Below are positions 1 to 7,400 of a stretch of DNA of 13,932 nt, in pieces (position 1 is the stretch's first letter; each line of letters begins with the position of its first letter). Below the pieces are notes generated by a model. The model made no database searches. It saw only the letters and a list, made by a program, of their open reading frames with translations, and was not told the DNA's origin. The translations under genes and the position numbers were made by a program. The stretch covers positions 1-13,932 of the forward strand of contig WJJW01000336.1 in the NCBI GenBank assembly GCA_014729455.1, read 5' to 3'. This DNA comes from Candidatus Eiseniibacteriota bacterium (lineage in GTDB: Bacteria > Eisenbacteria > RBG-16-71-46 > CAIMUX01 > VGJL01).

Positions 1-2
1 CT

Positions 3-1406
3 TGGACCGCCCCGGCCGAGGACGGCGTGGAGGGAGGGGCCGCCGCGTTCTACGATCTCCGCTTCCGGATCCGGGACCTGGACGAGGTCGTTTGGGATCT
101 TGCGACACGGGCCGGGGGAGAACCGGTTCCGGGCGAGCCGGGATCGGCCGAGGAGCACCGGCTCCTCGGTCTGGAGCCGGAAACCGACTACGCGGTCGGG
201 ATCCGGAGCGGAGACGACGCCGGCAACCTCTCGCGGCTCGGCAACGTGGTCCGGTTCACGACGCCCGTCGACTCGACGGTGACCGACACGATCCCTCCGG
301 CCGCGGTCGCCGACCTCCATGCCGAGGAGGTCGGCTCCGACTTCGTTCGGCTTCGCTGGACGGCGACGGGGGACGACCGGGCGACCGGGACCGCCGCGGG
401 GTACGATCTGCGATACCGAAGGGGCGCCTTGGATTCCATGACCTGGGAGGAGGCGATCTCCCTTCCGGACGTCCCGCCGCCCCGCATCGCGGGAACCCAG
501 GAGACCTATACCGCCGCGGGCCTTCCGCCCCGGACCACGCTCGGCTTCGGCCTGCGGGTCCGCGCCGAGGCGGGGAACGTCTCCGCCCTGGGACCGGTCG
601 TCGTCGTGACCACCGGGATCGGAGCTCCGGAGTTCCTCGATCCGAGGGGGATCGCCGCGGCTCCGATCCAGGGGGAAGCGTACGTCGCCGATTTCGGGGA
701 CGGCGGGATCTGGAGGACCGGAATGATCGGCACCCCGACGCGGATCATCGCGGTGCCGGACGTCGTCGACGTCGCGCGGGCCGGTGACGCCGGGCTCTTC
801 TACGCCCTGAGCGCGTCGTCGGAATCGGGGGAGAGCGCTCTTTGGAGCTTCCCCGCCGGCGGAGGGGAACCGGAACGGCTGGCCGAGGGGTTCGCCACCG
901 GCGCCGATCTCGAGATCGATCCGAACGGCAACCTGATCGTCGCGGTCGTCTCGCCGGGGGCGGTCCTCCGCTTCGGGCCGCTGGGAAACGGGCCGGAGAT
1001 CCTGGTCGACCTCGCCGACGGAGAGGCGACCGGCGTGGCGGTCGCCTCGGACGGAACGATCTACTTCGGGGTCGCGGACGGGGAGGAGAGCCGGATCGGA
1101 TCCCGAACGCCCGACGGGACGATCGGCACCTTCCACACGATCGCCCCGCCCGCCGTTGCGGGCGACGTCGCGATCGGACCGGACGGCGCGCTTCCGTGGT
1201 TCCTCGATCCCGCGGGAGCCCGGGCGGTCCGGATCCTGGAGGAGGGGAACGCGGCGGAGGTCGTCGCCGAAGGCCTCCTCGATCCGGTCTCGCTCGCCAC
1301 CCAGCGCGCCGGGAACGCCGCGACCCTCTTCTACACCAGTCGGGCCGGATTCGTCCTGCGGCGGACCGTGCCGGATGCGGGACCGGGATCGCGAGGAGCC
1401 CCTTGA
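3..1406 (+). CDS. Fn3-repeat / beta-propeller extracellular protein, 5'-truncated
   Basis: The frame is open from the window edge, so the N-terminus and any signal peptide are missing; 467 residues are visible. Residues 1 to about 92 are most of one fibronectin type III domain (starts WTAPAEDG, ends VVRFTTP). Residues about 98-204 are a second (PPAAVADL, LRWTATGDD, YDLRYR, then GNVSALGP). The remainder (about 205-467) has recurring blade-like segments such as GEAYVADFGDGGIW, ADLEIDPNGNLIVAVV, GVAVASDGTIYFGVADG and GDVAIGPDGALPWFLDP, as in NHL/SMP-30-type beta-propellers. Fn3 plus propeller architecture suggests a secreted binding or structural protein; no catalytic motif is recognised. Unlike the three secreted enzymes downstream, it lacks a FlgD-like C-terminal domain and ends shortly after the last blade. 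Its stop overlaps the start of the next gene, so the two are probably co-transcribed and coupled. The domain assignment is fairly secure; the function is unknown. Confidence 0.82.
   Translation, partial: WTAPAEDGVEGGAAAFYDLRFRIRDLDEVVWDLATRAGGEPVPGEPGSAEEHRLLGLEPETDYAVGIRSGDDAGNLSRLGNVVRFTTPVDSTVTDTIPPAAVADLHAEEVGSDFVRLRWTATGDDRATGTAAGYDLRYRRGALDSMTWEEAISLPDVPPPRIAGTQETYTAAGLPPRTTLGFGLRVRAEAGNVSALGPVVVVTTGIGAPEFLDPRGIAAAPIQGEAYVADFGDGGIWRTGMIGTPTRIIAVPDVVDVARAGDAGLFYALSASSESGESALWSFPAGGGEPERLAEGFATGADLEIDPNGNLIVAVVSPGAVLRFGPLGNGPEILVDLADGEATGVAVASDGTIYFGVADGEESRIGSRTPDGTIGTFHTIAPPAVAGDVAIGPDGALPWFLDPAGARAVRILEEGNAAEVVAEGLLDPVSLATQRAGNAATLFYTSRAGFVLRRTVPDAGPGSRGAP
1393..1398 (+). promoter_or_regulatory. 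Shine-Dalgarno deciding the TTG start of the DHH gene
   Basis: GAGGAG lies 4 bases before TTG at 1403-1405. The TTG overlaps the upstream stop as TTGA (1403-1406). This ribosome site inside the end of the upstream gene argues for translation coupling and for TTG rather than any start further upstream. Confidence 0.6.
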
Positions 1407-2437
1407 AACGAAACCAACGACGACTGGTCCGCCTGCAGGAGACGCTCGAGCCGCACCGGAGGCTGCTGATCCTGACGCACGACAACCCCGACCCGGACGC
1501 GATCGCCTCCGCGTGGATCCTCGGCCGGATCGTCCGGCGGTTCACCACGACGCGGGTCACGCTCGGCTACGGAGGGATCATCGGGCGGACCGAGAACCGG
1601 GCGATGATGGACGTCCTGCGGATCCCGTTGCATCCGCTCGAGAGCCTCGATCTCGATTCCTTCGACGCGTTCGCGCTCGTCGACACGCAGCCGGAGACCG
1701 GCAACAACTCCCTGCCGGAGGAGGTCGGGGCGACCGTCGTGTTCGACCATCATCCGTGCCGAAAGCCGACGCGGTCGGTGCCGTTCCACGACATCCGGGT
1801 CGACTACGGCGCATCGGCGACGATCCTCTTCGAGTATCTGGAGGCGGCGGAGATCGAACCGGACCGGCGGCTCGCCAGCGCGATCTTCCACGCGATCCGA
1901 TCCGAGACGCAGAACCTCGGAAGGGAAGCGGGACGCGCCGACCAGCGCGTCTTCCTGAAGATGTTCCCGCTGGTCGACAACGAGGCCCTCTCGCAGATCG
2001 AGCACGCCCGCCTGCAGCGCTCGTACTTCGAGATGATGGGGCGGGCGATCGAGGGGACGAAGATCTACGCGGAGATCGCCGTGACGGTCCTCGGGAAGGT
2101 CAGCAACCCCGACGTGGTCGCCGAGTTCGCCGATCTGATCGTCCGCCTCGAGGGGATCGAGTGGGCGCTCTGCATCGGCCGGTACGGGGACGATCTGCTC
2201 CTCTCGATCCGGACGAACAACCGCAAGGCGAACGCCGGAAAGGTGATCCGTGCGGTGGTCGGAAGCCGCGGGACCGCGGGGGGGCACGACATGATCGCCG
2301 GCGGCAAGCTGGAAGGGGCCGCGATCACGCAGGTGCACGCGGTGCGCGCGGAGGAGCTGATCCGGCGCCGGTTGCTCAAGGAGCTCGGCGCCTCGGGTCT
2401 GCGCCCGACCGGTCTGACCCGGGCCACGGGAGGCTGA
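1403..2437 (+). CDS. DHH/DHHA1 family phosphoesterase (NrnA/RecJ-like)
   Basis: This 344-residue cytoplasmic protein has the hallmarks of DHH-superfamily phosphoesterases, which use two metal ions to hydrolyse short oligonucleotides, 3'-phosphoadenosine 5'-phosphate or cyclic-dinucleotide products. Motif I is LTHDNPDPDAIAS (His26, Asp30, Asp32). Motif II is LVDTQPETGN (Asp94). Motif III is VVFDHHPC (Asp115-His116-His117). The C-terminal DHHA1 substrate-binding domain carries GGHDMIAGG around His295. NrnA-type enzymes are about 310-340 residues, so this is full length. TTG at 1403 was chosen because GAGGAG precedes it by 4 bases, and because anything further upstream is only the wrong frame of the preceding gene. 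It overlaps the preceding stop and sits 7 bases before the Fe-S gene, so it is an internal operon member. The exact substrate (nanoRNA, pAp or pApA) cannot be read from sequence. Confidence 0.93.
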   Translation: MKRNQRRLVRLQETLEPHRRLLILTHDNPDPDAIASAWILGRIVRRFTTTRVTLGYGGIIGRTENRAMMDVLRIPLHPLESLDLDSFDAFALVDTQPETGNNSLPEEVGATVVFDHHPCRKPTRSVPFHDIRVDYGASATILFEYLEAAEIEPDRRLASAIFHAIRSETQNLGREAGRADQRVFLKMFPLVDNEALSQIEHARLQRSYFEMMGRAIEGTKIYAEIAVTVLGKVSNPDVVAEFADLIVRLEGIEWALCIGRYGDDLLLSIRTNNRKANAGKVIRAVVGSRGTAGGHDMIAGGKLEGAAITQVHAVRAEELIRRRLLKELGASGLRPTGLTRATGG

Positions 2438-2444
2438 CCGCATC

Positions 2445-3641
2445 GTGCCGGCCGACCCCGATCCCTCCGCCGTCTGCCGGCGGTGCCGCCTGTGCGCCGA
2501 TCTCTGCCCCGTCTTTCCGATCCTGCTCGGAGGCGAACCGTCCGCCGGGGCCCCCTGGGAGGACCTCTGCTACGACTGTGGCCTCTGCCGCGCACAGTGT
2601 CCGTACGCGCCGGGGTCCGGAGCGGATCCCGAAGTCGACGTTCCCCGCTTCGTCCTGTGGAGGCGGGCGCAGCGGGTCGAGGCGGGACGGGGTCCGTGGG
2701 GCGGACGGCCGCGGGCGAACCCCGATCTCCTCGCCGCGGCCGGCAGCCTGCTCGCGCCGGTCCTGAACCGGATCGGGCCGACCCGTGCCGGCCGACGCCT
2801 GCTGGAGGAAACGATCGGATTCCCGCGCGAGGCGCCGCTGCCGCGATTCCAGCGCCGTCCGTTCGACCGGTGGTTCCGCAAGATCGAGAAACGTCTCGCG
2901 AAACGGACGCAGGGGACGGGAGGCGGCGTCGTCCTGTTTCCCGGATGTACGGCGAACGTGCACGATCCCGGCGGGCTGCGGAGCACGGTGGAGGTCCTGG
3001 CCGCGCTCGACGTCCGGCTCGCCGTTCCGGACGAGCGTTGTTGCGGGTTGCACGCGCTGGAGGCCGGCGCGATCGAGACGGCAAGAGAGAACGTCCGGGC
3101 GAACACGCGCGTCCTGCACCGGCACGTCGCCCGGGGAGAGACGGTGGTCGCCTACCGTGCCGAGTGCGCCGGCATGCTCCGGGAGGAGGCGCCGCGGATC
3201 GTTCCGGATTCGGCGACGCGCGAGGTGGCGGGTGCCGTCCGTCGGATCGATGAGGTCCTGGAGCGTCTCCACCGCGAGGACCGCTTCGACGGGCGATTCC
3301 GCCACCCGCCGGGCCGGCTCCTGGTCCACGTCGGGTGCCGCCAGACGGCCCTGGGGGGAGATGGGGCCGCCGGTCTGCTCGAGGGGGTTCCGGGGGCGCG
3401 GGTCGAACGGCTCGAGCGCTGCTGCGCCGGGAACGCGCTCTGGCGCGGCGACGCGACCGCCGCGGAGGCGAGCCGAGGCCAGCGCGCGCGCTTCCTCGAG
3501 ACGGTCCGGAGCTCGGGAACCGAGCGCTTCGTCACCGATTGCTTCTACGCCGCCGAACTCGTGCGCGCCCACTGCCGGATCCCCGTGTCGCATCCGGTGG
3601 AGATCGTGCGGGAAGCGATGGATCCGCCGCCGGTGCGGTGA
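2445..3641 (+). CDS. GlpC/HdrB-like iron-sulfur protein with two CCG domains
   Basis: This is a 398-residue soluble electron-transfer protein. Two ferredoxin-type 4Fe-4S motifs are at the N-terminus: CRRCRLCADLCP (Cys11, 14, 17, 21) and CYDCGLCRAQCP (Cys42, 45, 48, 52). Two CCG (cysteine-rich) domains follow. The first has FPGCTAN (Cys168), RCCG (Cys199/200) and ECAGML (Cys241). The second has VGCRQT (Cys298), RCCAGN (Cys326/327) and DCFYA (Cys366). This layout matches GlpC, GlcF/LutA and HdrB/D-related proteins, which pass electrons between a dehydrogenase or quinone pool and a partner. The last cysteine of each classical CX2C is replaced (CAGM and CFYA), closer to the GlcF/LutA style than to HdrB. 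The GTG start at 2445 has GGGAGG 11 bases upstream. DUF3501 follows 13 bases later, which places it in the DUF3501-associated subgroup rather than with glycerol-3-phosphate dehydrogenase, as no glpA/glpB is present. No transmembrane segment is visible. Confidence 0.93.
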   Translation: MPADPDPSAVCRRCRLCADLCPVFPILLGGEPSAGAPWEDLCYDCGLCRAQCPYAPGSGADPEVDVPRFVLWRRAQRVEAGRGPWGGRPRANPDLLAAAGSLLAPVLNRIGPTRAGRRLLEETIGFPREAPLPRFQRRPFDRWFRKIEKRLAKRTQGTGGGVVLFPGCTANVHDPGGLRSTVEVLAALDVRLAVPDERCCGLHALEAGAIETARENVRANTRVLHRHVARGETVVAYRAECAGMLREEAPRIVPDSATREVAGAVRRIDEVLERLHREDRFDGRFRHPPGRLLVHVGCRQTALGGDGAAGLLEGVPGARVERLERCCAGNALWRGDATAAEASRGQRARFLETVRSSGTERFVTDCFYAAELVRAHCRIPVSHPVEIVREAMDPPPVR

Positions 3642-3654
3642 GGGAGTCGATCGA

Positions 3655-4248
3655 ATGGACCCGATTCGCATCGAAGAGATCAAGGACCCGGCCGGCTACG
3701 ACCGGGTCCGGGCGGATATCCGCCGGCGGGTCCTCGAGGCCCGGACGTTGCGACGGATCCGCGTCGGCGAGCGGTTCTCGGTCGTCTTCGAGACCCGCGA
3801 GACGATTCTCTTCCAGCTCCAGGAGACGCTCCGCGCGGAGGCGATCCACGATCCGGAAGACGTCGCACGGGAGCTCGAGCTCGCCAACGAGCTGCTTCCC
3901 CCGCCCCTGCACCTCTTCGGGGTGCTGTACGTCGAATGGACCGATCCTGCCGGGATCCGCGGGTTGGCCGAAGACCTGTCGGGGATCGAGGCGGGGGAGC
4001 GGCTCCGTATCGACGTCGGAGAGGCCGAGGCGGTTCCGGGCCGGTTCCTCCGGCAGCGGACCGGTGAGGGACCCGGGGCGGGACCGTACCGGCTCCGGTT
4101 CCCGTTCTCCGCGGAAGCCGCCGATCGGTTCCGGCGCCTCGACCGTCCTGCCGCGCTGGTGCTCGACCATGCCCGCCACGGCGGGCGGGCTCCGATCGAG
4201 GGGCCGACCCGGCGGGCCCTCGCCGCGGACCTGAGCGGGCCGGCGTAA
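3655..4248 (+). CDS. DUF3501 family protein
   Basis: This 197-residue protein of unknown biochemical function matches DUF3501 from memory of the family. It starts MDPIRIEEIKDPAGYDRVR, carries a basic RRRVLEARTLRRIRVGERF stretch (23-41), then the signature FETRETILFQLQE (45-57), and later LLPPPLHLFGVLYVEWTD. Length is typical. ATG 3655 has AGGGAG 8 bases upstream and follows the Fe-S gene by 13 bases. DUF3501 genes commonly neighbour a GlpC/HdrB-like Fe-S protein and a rubrerythrin, so a redox or peroxide-detoxification role is inferred. It has no cysteine cluster of its own, no signal peptide and no membrane segment, so it is probably a cytosolic partner or accessory protein. It is the last gene of the operon; the next gene has its own promoter region. 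Only a weak 5-bp hairpin spans its stop codon. Confidence 0.93.
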   Translation: MDPIRIEEIKDPAGYDRVRADIRRRVLEARTLRRIRVGERFSVVFETRETILFQLQETLRAEAIHDPEDVARELELANELLPPPLHLFGVLYVEWTDPAGIRGLAEDLSGIEAGERLRIDVGEAEAVPGRFLRQRTGEGPGAGPYRLRFPFSAEAADRFRRLDRPAALVLDHARHGGRAPIEGPTRRALAADLSGPA

Positions 4249-4280
4249 GCGGCCGTGTCTGATGCGCGAAACCGTATGGC

Positions 4281-4300
4281 ATTTCTACATTTGAAGAAAT
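4281..4300 (+). repeat. Inverted repeat overlapping the -35 of the C25 peptidase gene
   Basis: ATTTCT (4281-4286) and its exact reverse complement AGAAAT (4295-4300) flank 8 bases. The right part overlaps the proposed -35 hexamer (4291-4296). The stretch is unusually AT-rich for this region. A repressor or activator operator is possible, but the arms are only 6 bp. Confidence 0.35.
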
Positions 4301-4318
4301 CCTGCTTCGTGATAAACT
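4291..4318 (+). promoter_or_regulatory. Candidate sigma70-type promoter of the C25 peptidase gene
   Basis: TTGAAG (4291-4296), a 16-bp spacer and TAAACT (4313-4318), the latter preceded by TGA (extended -10). It lies in an AT-rich island between the DUF3501 stop and the peptidase start. The inferred leader is about 95 nt. Each hexamer matches consensus at 4 of 6 positions. Confidence 0.5.
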
Positions 4319-4363
4319 TCTCTTGGCCGTGTCGCTAATCGGTCCCGGCTCCTCGGAGTGGGA

Positions 4364-4394
4364 CGACCGGGGTTCCCGGCCCCGATCGGGGTCG
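4364..4394 (+). other. GC-rich foldable leader segment before the C25 peptidase gene
   Basis: Within the inferred 5' leader, CGACCGGGG (4364-4372) can pair with CCCCGATCG (4380-4388), with one mismatch. The 12-bp palindrome CCCCGATCGGGG sits at 4380-4391, and CCGGG/CCCGG (4367-4371 and 4375-4379) offers an alternative hairpin. Competing structures are possible just before the ribosome site GGAGGGG (4407-4413). Such folding may be incidental at this GC content. Confidence 0.3.
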
Positions 4395-4420
4395 GATCGT
4401 CTGCCTGGAGGGGGCACATC

Positions 4421-7400
4421 ATGAAGTTCGATCGTCGCCGCTCGTTTCGCGTTTTCGCGGTTCTGGTTCCCGTTCTCTGTGCGCTCGGAGTCGTTCCAGG
4501 AGCGGCGGGCGCCGCCTGGGTCTCGCTCGGCGGAGTCGAGGGGAGCGAGGTGGACGTCCGGGTGATCGAGTCGGCCGCGGCGCGCACGGTCCTGGAGATC
4601 ACGATTCCCGGCTTCGACGCCGCTCCGATCGAGATCGACGGTGCGACCTACTACCGGCTCGGTCTCGAGGGAGAGAGCAACCTGCTCGACACCGGGCTCC
4701 CCGAGCTGCCGCACGTCTGCCGGAGTGTCCTGATCCCGGACGGAGAGCGGATGGAGATCCGGGTCCTGGAGGCGGAGTACACCGAAATCGAGGGAATGCC
4801 GGTCGTTCCGTCGAAAGGGAACCTCCCGCGTACGATCGATCCCGCCGACGTCCCGTATTCCTTCGGGCCGGCCTACGCGTCCGACGCCTGGTATCCGGAG
4901 CGGGTCGTCCGGGACCGGGAGCCGTACGTTCTCCGCGACTACCGGGGACTGGTCGCCGACGTGGTGCCGTTCCAGACGCGAGCCCGGAGCGGCCGGCTCC
5001 GGGTGGCGCACAGGATGGTGGTGGAGATCGACGCTGCTGGACCGGGCGTCGTCAACACGATCGACCGCGCGGCGCCGCCCGCCTCGATCGCCACGCAGTT
5101 CGCCGAGCTGTACCGTCTCCACTTCGTCAACTGGGGCGGGGCCCGCTACACCCCGGTGGAAGAGATCGGGGGGATGCTGGTGATCACCCATGACGACTTC
5201 CACTCCGCCCTCCTCCCGCTCGTCGAGTGGAAGACCCAGCAGGGGATCCCGACCGAGCTGGTCGACGTATCGAGCATCGGCAACAATGAGGCGGCGATCG
5301 ACGCGTTGATCGAGCAGCGGTACCTCGACGAGGGAATCGCGTTCGTTCTGCTGGTCGGGGACGCGGCCCAGGTGGCGACGACCATGAACGGAGGCAACGA
5401 GTCGGATCCCTCCTATGCGTTGATCGAAGGGAACGACAGCTATCCGGAGCTGTTCGTAGGGCGATTCTCGGCCGAGACGCTGGCGCATGCGGAGACGCAG
5501 GTGGAGCGGTCGGTCGCCTACGAGAAGACCCCGATGGAAGGGGCGTCCTGGTACCACAAGGGAACCGGGATCGCATCGGATCAAGGCCCCGGAGACGACG
5601 GGGAGTATGACGACGAGCACCAGGACGTGATCCGGGGGAAGCTGCTCGGCTACGGCTACACCGAGGTGGACCAGATCTACGATCCGTACGCGACCGCCGC
5701 GCAGGTCGCCGCGGCACTCAACGAGGGCCGCAGCATCGTCGACTACACCGGCCACGGTAGCCAGACGAGCTGGGGCTCCAGTGGCTTCAGCAGCTCGCAC
5801 GTCAACAGCCTGACGAACGACTGGATGCTTCCCTTCATCATCAGCGTCGCCTGCGTCAACGGGGACTTCGGCGGCCTGACCTGCTTCGCGGAAGCATGGC
5901 TGCGCGCGACGAACGGAGGGGTGCCGACCGGCGCGATCGGCGCCTACATGTCCTCGATCAGCCAGTCCTGGAATCCCCCGATGTGCGCGCAGGACGAGGT
6001 GGTCGACCTGCTGGTGGGCGATGAGATGACCACCTACGGCGGCCTCTGTTTCAATGGCTCGTGCCAGATGATCGACGAGTACGGAAACTCGGGGGCGAGC
6101 GAGTTCAAAGCGTGGCACGTCTTCGGGGACCCCTCGCTGCTCGTGCGGACCCGCACGCCCGACCCGCTCACCGTGCAGCACGGCGGCACGCTGCTGATCG
6201 GCCAGGACGCCTACGAGGTCACGGTCGCCGGGGTCGAAGGGGCGCGCTGCGCGCTCTACGGCGACGGGATCCTCTACGGCGTCGCGCTCACCGGTCCAGG
6301 GGGCACGGCCGCGATTCCGATCGATCCGCCGCTCGAGGAGCCCGGATCACTGACCCTGACGGTCACCCGGGTGAACGGGATCCCGGCGATCGAGGCGGTC
6401 GAGGTGATCCCGCCGGACGGACCGTTCCTCGTCTTCTCCGAGAGCACGGTCCTCGACGCGCCCGTCGACGGTGACGGGATCTGCGACGCGGGAGAGACCA
6501 ACGGGCTGCGTCTCCGGTTCGCCAACGTCGGCGTGGAGGACGCCACGGGCATCTCCGCCGTCCTGTCCAGCGCAGACGAGCACGTCGTCGTCACGACCGG
6601 AGAGCAGGCGATCGAGGACATCCCGCCCGACAGCACGGGAGCGTGCCTGGAGCCGTTCGTGATCGAGATCGACCCGATGGCCCCGGACGGCCACGTCGCG
6701 CTCTTCACGGTGGCGATCCAGGCGGATCAGGGGGAGTGGGAGGCGGGCTTCAGCCTTCCGATCCAGGCGCCGGTCCTCACGAGCGGGGCGTTCCTGATCA
6801 ACGACGCGGCGCCGGGCGGCGACGGGAACGGGACCGCCGATCCGGGGGAGACGATCACGGTCCAGCTCACCCTGCCGAACGTCGGGCAGTCGGACGCGCG
6901 CCAGCTTCAGGGCGTGCTCTCCAGCATGCATCCCGCCGTCCTGGTCCACGAGAACGAGGGGATCTGCCTCCGCGCTCCCGCGGGCGGGGAGGGGATCGTC
7001 AGCTCCTTCGTCGTCGAGTTGCGTCCCGAGTGTCCGTCTCCCGCGCAGGTCGATTTCCACCTCGCCCTCTCGTGCGAGAGCGGTTTCGAAGCGGGGGTCG
7101 ACTACGAGCTCTCGGTCGGGGCGTTCCGCGACGACGTCGAGGAGGACCGGGGATGGACCGCCGGGGCCGCCGGCGACGATGCCTCGACCGGCCGGTGGGT
7201 GCGGGCCGATCCCGTCGGGACCACGTACAACGGACAGCCATGCCAGCCGGAAGACGACCACACGCTCGATCCCGGTTCGATCTGCTTCGTGACGGGCAAC
7301 GGCTCGGTCGGCGGCGGGGCCGGCGACGCCGACGTCGACGGAGGCAAGACCACCCTGCTCACCCCGGTCTTCGATCTCGGGGACGCGGTCTCGGCGACGA

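Noticed and set aside
842..1402. Long N-terminal extension of the DHH phosphoesterase
   Set aside because: It overlaps the Fn3/propeller gene out of frame and is Arg/Gly-rich. DHH motif I normally lies about 20-30 residues from the start, as it does with TTG 1403.
4238..4254. Hairpin over the DUF3501 stop codon as an operon terminator
   Set aside because: GGCCG/CGGCC is only 5 bp with a 7-base loop and no T-tract; this is common by chance at this GC content.
3680..6181. 833-residue open frame on the minus strand
   Set aside because: It lies antisense to the DUF3501 and C25 peptidase genes, is dominated by Arg/Pro/Asp/Gly low-complexity composition, has no recognisable motif, and arises from the GC-rich third positions of the real genes.
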